A stretch of DNA of 64,000 nt, taken from assembly GCF_040436345.1 (NCBI RefSeq), contig NC_133227.1:19502171-19566170 (forward strand), given 5' to 3'. The translations under genes and the position numbers were made by a program. This stretch comes from Pagrus major (taxonomy: Eukaryota; Chordata; Actinopteri; Spariformes; Sparidae). The notes beneath the pieces were generated by a model. That model searched no databases. It saw only the letters and a program-made list of their open reading frames with translations, and was not told the DNA's origin. Positions 11,327 to 23,100 of the stretch are shown one piece after another. Numbering within the stretch: the first letter of the stretch is position 1; the number at the start of each line of letters is the position of its first letter.

Positions 11327-11508
11327 TGACGTCAAAAGGTATTTCCAGAAAAAGCCAATAATGAAGACATGAGATCTAATGCCACATTGCCCACATATCA
11401 TACCACTTCCCCTCTGCCTGTTACTCATGCACAATGTGACTTTCCAAATATAAAATCTTTATGAGTGACTGATGTAAGTTCTGAACAGCAGTTAACGTGT
11501 TTAGTGTT
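11327..11508 (+). repeat. Inverted-repeat arm A (about 182 bp)
   Basis: From TGACGTCAAAAGG to GTTTAGTGTT this segment reappears in reverse orientation at 15093-15273 with only scattered substitutions. It shows no tRNA-like promoter or coding potential, and I do not recognise the family. Confidence 0.88.
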
Positions 11509-11894
11509 CGGCAGACAGGATGTTGACCAACAGGTTAGTTCTTTCCTCATTCCACCGCTGGCTGAGCGGTGTTTGATTACTTGACTGGGAATGCCAGTTG
11601 GCACCACTTCATTCAAGCACAATGTTTACAATGGCTTCTTCTCTCTCGAAGGCCTCTCTGCATCATTGTATTTTTTGAGGAATTTTCCATGATCTGTCTT
11701 GAGTAGGTTTCCAATAAGGAAGTTGAAATGAAGAAAGGGGAAGCTAATTATAACGTCAGTTAGAAATGGAGTCCCCTAACATAAAGGACCAGCTTCAAGC
11801 ACAATATTAACAATCAATATAAGCTTATCATGGGGTTATCAGTGCTGGCATATACATCTGCAGTGAAAGGTGAAGATTGGGGACAGTTTTGATG

Positions 11895-12012
11895 GGCTGA
11901 GCTTAGCATAAAGACTGGAAGCAGGGGGAAACAGCTAGCCTGGCTATTTCAAAATTAAAAAAATTAATAAATCCACCTAAAAGCATCTCTAAAGCTAAGT
12001 GTGTTGGAGCGA
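11895..12012 (-). repeat. Dispersed fish repeat, copy 1 (inverted relative to copy 2)
   Basis: Contains GAGCTTAGCATAAAGACTGG, then an A+C-rich 'aaatccacc' block and 'catctctaaagct'. The same sequence occurs reversed at 12590-12680. This module is very common in teleost genomes as I know them; I do not give it a family name. Confidence 0.65.
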
Positions 12013-12329
12013 TTTCTTTGCCAAGTCAGCCTGTTCTGCTTGTTCCCTGATGGCGACAATACTTGAAACTACCGCACAAAGCTCCCCATAAAACTTTGTC
12101 ATAAAACCGCAATTTACAGTTTGACATTTTTATTCGTGTACAGGTTGAACAAACAAGATAAAATGTGCCATACTGTAGATAGTGAGATCTTTTTTGATCA
12201 TGAAGCAGGTACTGCTGTGAAAGCATCAAAACACAAAATTTACAGAGAAAGGCACACAGCCTGTATTTAGAAGTTGTGACTTTATAAAAGCCGCCAGGAC
12301 TTCTGTAAGGTTGTGATGTCACAACTATA

Positions 12330-12589
12330 CAGTCACCGCCCTCAACACAGCTGTGGTAGCAAAATTACGAAAAGAAATAGGTTGGAAAATGGTGGGCGAT
12401 GCCTGCTTAGGCCTGTGAGAACTGACAAATCACAGCAGACTGGGCTTTTCAGACCGAGGGTGAATAGAGGTGCTGCAGCAATGGACAGTAAAAAAAAAAA
12501 GTGTTTTCTGAACATTAAAGCATGTAGACGTTTAGTGGACTAAAGTATGAACCTTTAACTGAGCATAATGTAACCTTTAATTACTGAGC
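12330..12589 (+). repeat. Divergent copy of the 'gagcattaaagcatg' element
   Basis: Shares blocks ('aatcacagcagactggg', 'gctgcagca.tggacagta', 'cattaaagcatgta') with the better copies at 30497-31025 and 55720-56145. It is the most degraded of the three in this window. Confidence 0.55.
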
Positions 12590-12810
12590 ATTAGAGGTGC
12601 TGGTAGGCTCAGCCTCATACCTTCAGACAGTCAGGCCAGCTGTTGCCCCCTGATTCCAGTCTTTATGCAAAGCTAGGGTATGTTTCTGCTGTCTACAGCT
12701 ACATATTTATCGTACAGGTATGAGAGTGGTATTGATCTCCTCATCTAACTCTCAACAAGAAAGTGAGTAAGTTGATTACCAAAATGTCTAATGCAAAAAA
12801 GTGATATCAG
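12590..12810 (+). repeat. Dispersed fish repeat, copy 2
   Basis: 'Tagaggtgctggtaggc' through 'ttccagtctttatgc', then 'tatgagagtggtattgatctcctcatct'. It is the reverse-complement partner of copy 1, so the two together can form a stem around about 600 bp of other repeat DNA. Confidence 0.65.
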
Positions 12811-13398
12811 GTTTAAAAAATCCAGTAATGGATGTCAGTCGCTTTTTGTTCCAATCGGTGGTCTGAAACCCACAATATGAATGGGAATGAATAGTTTGTG
12901 TACTTTTACCACACATTGTCCCAAGTTAACAAAGTTATCATGAAAAAGGTGAATGTGAAATGTGTGATACTGTTTAATACATCCTGATATTTGTAAGGGA
13001 AACAGTAAATATGTCCTACAATAAGACATTCCAGTTGGTGGAATCACATTTATGCGCTGTATTACAAGTTCCCTTCTTTAAGAAACTGAATACCGGTAGC
13101 GTTAGCCTTTTAAACAATGATCATTAGCCATAAACAGGCAGTCAAATACACAGAGAGAATGTAAATCATAAATTGTGACATACTGCCATCATTTTCTCCC
13201 ACCTATCAAAACATCAAAATATTCAAAGCTAACAATCAGACAGAGACCGAGGAATAGAAACAATGATCCACTTTAATTAAAAACATTCTATTTTTAATCA
13301 AAATATGCAACTGTGTTTCTGATGTCCCATCGTTTTGCCACATGAATAAGTGTGGTTGTGTCTTGAACATATATAGGCATCCACGCACACACGCTTGT

Positions 13399-13449
<51 letters not shown>

Positions 13450-13463
13450 CTGACTACTTAATG
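12811..13463. other. Intergenic DNA downstream of ubtd2 with a (CA)n tract
   Basis: No supported gene. A long uninterrupted (CA) microsatellite occupies 13400-13447, immediately beyond the likely ubtd2 poly(A) signal. Confidence 0.6.
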
Positions 13464-13469
13464 TTTATT
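13464..13469 (-). terminator. ubtd2: Candidate poly(A) signal of ubtd2
   Basis: TTTATT on the plus strand reads AATAAA on the minus strand, about 670 bp after the ubtd2 stop codon. The long (CA) tract follows it in transcript direction. Chosen by motif and position only. Confidence 0.45.
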
Positions 13470-14134
13470 ACATGATTGCTCTGATTGTTCTGTGAAACAG
13501 AGTGAAATAAAGCGTCTAATCCAGCGGCAGAGAGACGACACATCAGTTTACTAGCCTGCTATTCCAACCTTTCTTTACAGCTGTGAGCATACTGACTTCA
13601 TCCCCAACTCAAGTGTTCCATGATTTGATTCACATATAATTAAGACTCGCCTGAATAACTGTCATGATTGTTAAACTATCTGTATTACTTTCTCTGTTAT
13701 CTGCAGTCTGTGTTTAAAATGTGTATGAAATGTATGTATAACCCTGTAGCCTCATGAACGGAGTTCTGCTGACCTAGTCTCGCCAGAGAGCAGAACTCGA
13801 ATGGAAACTGAAACATTCGAAACATCAGTGTTGCTAAGAAAACCCTTTAAGCCGTCTGACAAAGTTCTCATTTTGTTGTTTGGTTTCCATAGGAACAGTT
13901 AAAAAGACTTCAAAAAGGTCAAAATTTCAAAAACCAAAAAGGAAGAGTCTTTTCTCAATTCAAGAGTCTTTTTGCTCTGGCAGACAGCCAACCCCTGCCC
14001 AAACAAAGCCCTTCTCAGCAAAAACAAAGAGAGAAGAGAAGAGTGCAAATCAAAAGAGAAAAGTCAGAATCAACTTTCTTTTATCTCCCTTGTTATCCTC
14101 CTCTTTTTATACCGCCGTCTCCTACCACCTGGAG
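13470..14134 (-). other. ubtd2: ubtd2 3' UTR
   Basis: Follows the TAA after PTPVEN and runs to the candidate AATAAA at 13464. No conserved ORF. Plus-strand ORFs that run into 14135-14646 are antisense shadows of the coding exon. Confidence 0.5.
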
Positions 14135-17100
14135 TTAATTCTCGACCGGCGTGGGCTCTTGCGGCAGTGCAGCCACTCCTTCCACTGCCACTGGCCCAGA
14201 GGCCTCTGGTGTGTGTCCTGGTGTCGATACCGGCTCTGGTGGCGGTGGCTGGCTGAGGATGACCTGCACCACATAGTCCCTGGAGATGTTGAGTTGGTCC
14301 AAGCGCAGCCTGTCTGTCAGTGGCCGACCTGAGAAAAACCAGCGCTGGGTTGTGGCAGGCACTCCCTCATGACTTTGTAAGCGGCGCTTCATCATGCCCA
14401 CCGTGTCCGTGGAACGGACCGCCAGCCGGAGGTCGCGACCCGTGGAGAGCCGCAGCCGAAGCTGGCACTCCCCTCCTGAGGCGGGGTCGCTGGCGCTGCC
14501 CGTGGATGGGTCCGCCGCCCCGGAGTCTGGATCTGAACCGTCAAGCTCTTCAGAGCGCTCTTCAATCATGTTGACGGGAGGAGAGAGGCAGTAGACTGGC
14601 AGCTGGTAACGATTTCCCAGTTCATCATAACATTCAGTCAGAGCTCCTGGAAGAAAAGAAGAACAAGTGTCAATGCTTGATAAATGCTAAAGATTTTTTT
14701 TCATTCTTTAAACCAGGGGGCCAAACATTTTCTCCTGAAGGGCCAAAACTGAAACTTAATGGCAGACCACAGGCCAAGCAAGTATTGTGTTCTATTGTTA
14801 AGACTGAAATGGTACCATACGGATCCCCCGAGAGGCAAGTGAGACACAAAAAAAATTGCCACGATTTTCTTTTGACGTTCTCAGAGCTTCCATGTGGGAT
14901 CCCAGGTTCAGATTATGAAAAAAGATTAACAACAGCGATCCAGCATAGGCCTATTTAAGGAGTATTTTAACTCTTAACATCAACAGCGGTTCAATGTCAT
15001 TGTGGGCCAACTTTGGCCAACAGGCCCCACTTTCAGCTTTAAACATACTATAAGAAACTTTTACCTGGTTATTAAACCAGTTACGTCACTAAACACTAAA
15101 CACGTTAACTGCTGTTCAGAACTTACATCAGTCACGCATAAAGCTTTTATATTTGGAAAGTCACATTGTGCATGAGTAACAGGCAGAGGGGAAGTGGTAC
15201 GATATGTGGGCAATGTAGCATTGGATCTCATGTCTTCATTATAGGCTTTTTCTGGAAATACCTTTTGACATCACAATGAAATACTCATTTAATAAGTAAA
15301 TGAGACCATTAGCAGAAGATTGGCTATTTCTATATTATTATTGTTATTCTAAATGCCTGATTCTGACTTATTCATGTTGGGGATGAATTGAAGAGTCTCA
15401 GTGCCTGAGGGAAGAAGCTGCTCTATAGTCTGGTGGTACGGCACTAAAACCAACTTTAATTTGTTTCACCATATTGTCATTGTTTATCAAAGTGTTCTGC
15501 CAGAATCAACAAAAAGTTAATTGAAGTCAGACAAATGTCTTGGTCATTATTCCTATCAGTTATCATAACATTATCATTTTCAGCTCCATTGAGAGTCTGG
15601 TGGGCCATAGAAAAACTTATATGCAATGCATGTCATATTATTAGAATCACATACACATAGTGAAAGCTTTAAACTCTCATCAGCCTACCGAAACCACCGT
15701 TTCGTGTTCTGAATAACTCGTGATTTGGGGAGAAAAGTATGAAATGCACCTCGCTAATTCTCTTGTCATCATCTTTCCAGCAGACAAAGACAATATTTGC
15801 CCTCGATGAAATGGAGAAATGAGAGTCCAACTCAGTTGAAAACAAAAAAAAGGAAAGATGATAGAGTGAAAGTAGGAGAACAGGGAATCTCATGTGTGTC
15901 TATGAGTACTATATTAAAATGCATTATGTCACCACCGTGATTCAGATATAGAGCAAAGAGGTGGTGGAGAGAGGGGGAAACAAGAAGTAGTGTAGAGGTC
16001 GACTTATTCCACAAACAGAAACTTAATACTGTGGTATTCACGGAGGGGGGGGGGCCCTCAAGGGGATTTCAGACAGGTCCCCTTGTGCCATGCTGAAATG
16101 TCACTTCTCTCACACCTGAAAATGGTGTTTATTGTGGCAATGGGTGTTTTGATCACAAGGTTTACTCGGCTTATTACTAAAACAGCCAATCTGTCTCCAA
16201 CACTTTGTGTCTTCATCAGTTTTGGCAAGATGGTAATGATGTTGACATTCTGTAACCTAAAAGCAAATACTCAAAGACCAGCGTGAAAACTCTCCCCACA
16301 AGAGCGACAACTCCTCTGCACAGTCCTAAACAGTGTATCGAAAGGTCACTGCACCTCTCGTGTTGTTTTATGACTTAAATTGAGGCACGAGCCGCTTGGA
16401 GAGATGCGAGTTTTGTGGTAAGTGAGACCGAGATGAGTCAGCAGAAGCCCACAGGATGTTGTTCTGTTCTCTAGATGACTGCTGCCGTGGTTAAGGTGGG
16501 GGCATTAGGGCAACTTTTTGCTAAGGTCATGGTCTACCAGAGTGAGACTGAGACTGAGATGTGAAAAGTGAGAGCATGACTTTGTGTCACCTTATAACGA
16601 CAACACGCACCAAACAAAGGTGTTAAAGAAGAAGTTATTTCAACCACATACCAATATCCTTTATTCTGTACTGTGAAAATACGTAGGCAAATATGTGGCA
16701 AATACATAGGCAAATTCGCCGCTGTTGTCAGAATGAGTGAACATGACATGACTGAAATAACATGTGCAAATAATCCATGGATTCAGCGCAACTACATTCA
16801 AAGGTGTCAACTGTTTTTTAGATCAGTCTGATTAGAAATATATTAAAGTCTAACTGAAATCACATTAAGTCATCTCTTTTGTTTGTTAAAAAGCATGTTG
16901 TGTTATTTTTTTCTATTATCTAAAAGAAAGAATAAAAGAGATCTTTGAGCAAATATGAGAAATTGGTCCTTTTTGGTCTCAGCTGGCTGAAGGGCCGATT
17001 TGGTGTCTGTGTTTGATTGACAGCAGTTTGCAGTGCCAGTAGCATGAATCATTTTTCCAACTTGATTTAGATTTTAAAAAAGGACCACTTCCATATTTTA

Positions 17101-20100
17101 GATAAATGAAATGTATACACTCTGAAAAATCATCATGAAGAAAGATTACAACTTTTTCTGTGAGATACTAGAAACAAGTTTCACCTAATGAAAATGATTT
17201 ACTGACAATGTATAAACACAATTAGGACACAAATCTCAACAGAGACATAGAGACTCTGTGTCTGTATATCTCTCTCGCTTTTCTCTTCTCCAGTTGGCTC
17301 CACCTTAGTGTTTATCCTTCAGCTGCAGAATGCTAATAGTTTCCAGGTGGTGCTAATGCCTTTGGTTGTGGGATTTCATAAAAAAAAAACAAAAAAAAAA
17401 ACAAGAATACAGAATGAAGGGCCGGATTAAATTTTTATGATCAAAGCGAGAAACAGTTGTTTACATGAAAAATGCTTTATTGCTGCAGAGCTTTTTGTGT
17501 TGCCAAACAAAAAGTAGTTTCTATTCTGGCTGACAACACAAGGCACATACTGATGTGAATCAGTGAACATGATGCTTTTATTTGTGGCAGGATGGATGGA
17601 AGCCAGCATGCTGACCAACGGCTGATGCAAATGGATCCCATTTTCTGCTTCAGAGTCACTTTTGATGACCACAGATCTCCAATCGAATTATATACTGTGA
17701 AAAATGAGCCCATCTATAGATGCACCCCTAATGAGCTAAAAGTCTCCATTATGAATACAGTGGGAGTTCTGAAGAAATATGTAATACTCAGCTCCTAATT
17801 CATGCTTTTAAAAGACTTTGGAGTATCCCTGACTGCATCTAAAAAGCTGGCGTTTAAGTAACCAAGGTCACAGTGACCTAACATTTTCCACCATGCCAAC
17901 AGCATGGCTATAGGGATGGCACTTTCAGTTGGCAACTATTGGACACATTGCCATGAAATTTTAAAGAGACATTCACAGTCCCAGGAGGATGAATCCTGCT
18001 GACTTTGGTGATCACCTGACTTTTCATCTAGTGTCGCCATGAAGCCAGAAACATTTGGAGTTTTTGGTGAAATGTCTCAATTATTGGATGGACTGCCGTG
18101 AAATCCAATGATCACCTGGTGATAACCTGACTTTTCCTTTAGCACCACCATCAAGTCAAAAATGATGAATTGTCCAATACTTTGGTTAATTAATTAACAA
18201 TCTTGGAACCAATCAGCTCTCGTTTGATGTATATTTAGCTTCTGGAGGCAATGGCAAATATTTTGGGGCTTCCAGATATCATGGCCAAGATTTCTTCCTC
18301 CTTGCGCTGATTATCGTTCACAGCCAAAGTAGCAACTGGAGAAGTGAGAAAAGACATTTAAGTTTATCTCTATACATTTTAAAATATGGCAATAAAAGCT
18401 AAATTGTAGTCAGACAATAGGAAATAGGTTCTGAGATTGCATTTTGGGCAATGTATTCCACCTATTTTGATTTCCACAGAGACCTATTGTCTGCCTGAAA
18501 CCATAGCCTGCTCAAATATGATAGTCAACACCACTCGCACTACAAATGAAACCAAAATTTTACTGATACCATAATCTTGTCCCTTGACTACAGATTCTAC
18601 ATGTATCTGTTGATATAGATTAATCAAACAACAACCTGCAAAACTAATGACAATCTAAGTGCTAATTATCAAAAGTGAGCATGCTAACAAGCTAAACTGA
18701 GTCACTGTCACTGTGAGTATGTTAGTATATGAGTATGCACAACTTTCTAGATAAACTCTATCCATCGATTCACCCTGTTGCCTCCCTTTACTGTACACAC
18801 CTGACAGTCAACCAAACAAACAGCACAATAATAAAGACTGGAATCTAACCCTTAATTATATCCTCATCATTGTGTATCCTAAATATTAACATTTGAATAT
18901 ACCTGGTAAGTGTTGAAGGGAAATTTGATGAAAACACCTTCAACCATCTGATTAATCTGACAGTTACTGTGATTTGCTGAAGTGCATCTCTTTCTATTAA
19001 CTAAAGTCGAGCTCGCACTACTGGAGTTATGGCCTTAAATCCTAATCACCCCTCACGACAATCAAAGTTCTGTCCGGGAGTTTAGTCCTTACAGAAGTGT
19101 GCCCAGATTATCTCATAATATGAGATGTTTACAGATCTCGTCTTAAACCTCCCAAACTGCTCACAGACTCATTGTGGCCGCCACCATAAATATCAAACAT
19201 GTTTGATATTTAGGATTTAAAAACAGGACGAAAATGTCACTACTTTCCAAGCAGGACCCAAAAAAGCCAATGAGAGATACATCCTGGAGTAGCTGACAAG
19301 CAACGGTAAACGTTCAAATCTCCAAACATTTTCTAATCCAGCCCAATTTCTTCTGCTTTTGTTTTGTCTAACTGTAAAGTATTACCACAACGACAGCAAG
19401 TTGTTGCGCCAGTCTCCATTTGTTTACATCTGCTTCCCCACAAGATCAAGAGCTGGTAGATCACTCCCTCTGGCACGATCATCTCAATTGGTAGGGTGTG
19501 TAGTGTGTGATGCGCCAATATCAGTAGTAGTGCATGCACGGTTTAGATTAGAGAGACAAACATCTGCGAAGTTTTCCTTGTGTGTGTGACGCAACCCGAT
19601 TTCACAGTCGGTTAGAATTTTAAAAGTCCTGTAGTCTGAGCCTGACCTAAGGTGGTGGAACAGGGCCAAGACCGTCAATCATTCAGCCGAAACTGGAATT
19701 GTGAAAGCAAAAAAGAGGGCAACAGAGAGGCATAAAGTTGTGAGTGGTAAAATATTTAAGTGATCTAGCTGCTTTTTGTACCGGAGTGCTGGATGAGTGA
19801 AATGGTGATGTCAGGCCTGGGGAATCCACAGCTGCAGCCCAGCGGGATCTGATCTGACCTGGACAAACTACTAAAAGGAACGGCGCAAGACAAGACACGG
19901 AATACATTTACATGCATGAATAGCCTGTCTGCTGGCAACTACTACACCTAACATTATTCAGGTAGAGCTGTTTTTCCATCTTTGAAGGCTTGAGATTGTG
20001 TCCCTGTTGGCCTACTGACAGAATAATTCTGCTGCCCACCTCTGCTTTCCTGCTGAGTTCACCTAAGAAGAAAAAGTGGCCTGGCCCTAAAAATGAACTG

Positions 20101-23100
20101 CCAAAAGTAAGGTTCTGCTTACCATCATATTATTTATTGACTTCAAATATAGACTACTCATGATGCAGTGCCAGTGCTGTAAGAAATAACAGGTAAGTAT
20201 ATGAAAAAAATTTTTATAACAGAGCATGTGATGAGATGATTGGCATTCAATTTGCTTATGACATTTACTTTCACTGATTTCACTTCTTATGAAAGTGTGG
20301 TGAAACCAAGAATGCCACCATTGGGACAAAACTGGCTGAAACTCACCACGACACCATCTTAAGAAGAAAAAGATTACCTTTCCTCGCCTCAGTGGAGCTC
20401 ATGTGATTATGAGGTAATGTGAATTAGGAATAAGGACATAGACACACATCCACAAATAGAAAACCTGCTGAAGCAGCTGATAATTACTTTGTAGAGCTTT
20501 TGTCAATTTTCTATTGATTTGTTCTATATGGATGCTCTCCAGTGTGTTTTAGAAGAGGCACTATCTTTGGTATACTTACGTGAGTAATAACCTCATTAAA
20601 TCTTCCTTTCAGGAGACCAAGCACACGCCCATATCATTTATTATTTATCGATTCCTTCTGAAGTACATACCTCCTAATAGCTAAAGCCTAAACTCTAAAA
20701 TGCGGTCGTTGAGATACACTTAGACGTTCAGAGCAGCTTTAACTCGTTCTAAATGCAAGCTGAAAACTGTAAATGCTTGGAATCCTGTCCGTATTCACTA
20801 AACTCTTAATTTTTCTGTAAACTGGAAAAAAAGACAGCACAGACACACTTTCTGTTTATGAAACTTCAACATCAGATGACACTACAGAAGACAATCTACA
20901 CAGACAACCTTAACTTTCAATAGCCTTCATTTCATACTCACTCACTGCACAGCACCTGGCAGATTAGGATTGACAACTTGTACAAAGCTCCCTGTTGCAT
21001 GCCAAGTTGTGGCCCCTCGAGAGTGCCACAGGAATTACGTTCTGTCATCAATGGTGGTGATGTTAGATAGTATTATTAGTTTCATTGGATGACTCTGGAG
21101 TTTATTGCCAAATTAAAATGGATAAGCCACCATGGAAAACCCTGTGGTTTCAGGAAATATGGATCGGGGACAGATAAATTAATCTGCTTTATCTGCAAAC
21201 CGCTGAATTTGGTGCTCAAGAAATTGTAATGTTAAATGTCATCATGAGACCAATAACAAATCCTACAACAAGTTCAAGGGATTACCTGTGCAGGCCCCAA
21301 AACATATGCTGGCTCCCTGAATAGCATCTCTAATGTAACCTGTAAATATGTGCGGCCATCTCACAATCTCAGTTAGGGCCAAAGACACATTAGCTTGAGG
21401 CAAATGTTTTCTAAAGTGGTCTGTACATTAACTGACGGACGGCTCTCTCCTTCACCCAGAAAGCAATATGAACTCTTTCTACACCTGCTTGAACTTTCGG
21501 CTTTGTCATGAGGTTTGCTTCCACTTTTCAAGTTAGAGAAATTTGGAGGCTGTTCTGAAACTATTCACCGAAATCTCTCAGTGTCTGTGCAGTTGACGCA
21601 TCATGATTCTTTTTCTATTTATAACATCTTTATCTAATGGTTGCCAAAACAGCATTTTTAAAATGTCACTGCAGAAATTCACAATTTCAAAGATTTCACT
21701 TCTTTTGTTGTTGCTTTCTGATGAGTTTTAACAACAATAACTGTTTTAAATTGTCTCTAGCTGTGAGTAGCTAATTCATTTTCTTTTGACTAATGCATTG
21801 TTGGACAATAATGTCCATCAACATGGGGCTGCAGCTAACAATTACTTTCATTATTGATTAATCTGCTGTTTAATATGTCTTGCTTTTGTCCCACCAACAA
21901 TCCAAAAGCCCAAACATAATCAATTTACTTACAAGTATGATGAAAAGCATCAAATCCTGATGTCTAAGAAGCAGGAACCTGCAAATATTTGACATTTTTT
22001 CTTTTTTTGCATGGACTAAATCAGTTGCTCGATAGCGAGATAAATTCTTAGTCGATCAAGTTTTTATTCTGCATCTTGAAAGTTTGGAAACAAGATTGCG
22101 ATGAAGATGACCAAAACAGGGATTCATTTCGTATCGTGGATCATGTCCTGCAGCTGCTCCATTTGAAAATGAGAAAAAAACATTTCAATGGATTTTAGTT
22201 TTTGAGCCATGATAAAGCCCAAAATGTGGCCTGCAACAGAATAGGTAAGCCTTGTTTTTAGCCTAGCTGATTGCCGGAAAAGCCTTTTGCTAAGTTGTAA
22301 AATTATAAATCTTGTCGAAAAGGTGAAGTTTTACGACTGTCTCAAAATTAATCTTATTAAAATTCATTTGAATTCACAACACATTCTGCTTTTAAGGTAC
22401 CGAAATGTGGCACAGGTTGATCTACCGTGGCACTCTAGGTATCATTAGTCCATAAAACAGGTTTTCCAAAAATTGTGAATTCAGTCATTAATTTGCACAG
22501 AAAATATTATGTTAATGAGTCCGGTAGTGTGCAAGACTAGCTGTGGACAGATGGACACACGTACACACGCACATGGCCAAACCCAAGATTCCCTCCAGGC
22601 TTAAAAAGAAAAGAGAACTTCATGCATATCAAAACTAGCACAGAAAACAAGAACTACAGCCGAGTTCCTGAGTAGCTCTAGAGAATTTGGGAAGAGGGAG
22701 TTGAAATTCTTGAGGTGGTAATCATCAACTGCATGTCCTACATAAAGTCCACCCAGCGGTATTTCATGGGGAGTAAAACACTATGAGGTATCTACTACGT
22801 CTACCACTGTGGAAATGTGTGTTACCGTGCGGCAGTGTGATGCTGGCCCCATCGAGGATGGCCTGAGCCAGCAGGTGGTCATTGCTCTCAAAGGCGCTGG
22901 CCGCAGCCCGCAGCGCATCCCAGATCTCCTTCCGGCCCTCGAATGCTGGCGCCGTATCCCAGAACTCATCTCTCTTACTGCGCAGCTGGCCTTCAGTCAT
23001 CGGGTAGTCACTTTTCCATTTAGGCCGCTCTCTCTTCAGGGGCTGGTTACGCCCTAGAGCCACTGGGAGGGGAGACGAAGAGAGTGAGGAGAGAAGGGAT

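Larger units (their letters stand above)
15274..22825 (-). other. ubtd2: ubtd2 intron 2, remainder
   Basis: No exon is needed here because the phases of exons 2 and 3 join directly. It is A+T-rich, with dispersed repeats (17930-18190), a run of eleven G with flanking C at about 16045-16062, A-rich runs near 17385 and a 26-bp palindrome at 19187. Nothing else is supported. Confidence 0.7.

Noticed and set aside
13880..14332. 150-codon plus-strand ORF
   Set aside because: Its G+C-rich half is the antisense shadow of ubtd2 exon 3; the rest is A-rich UTR.
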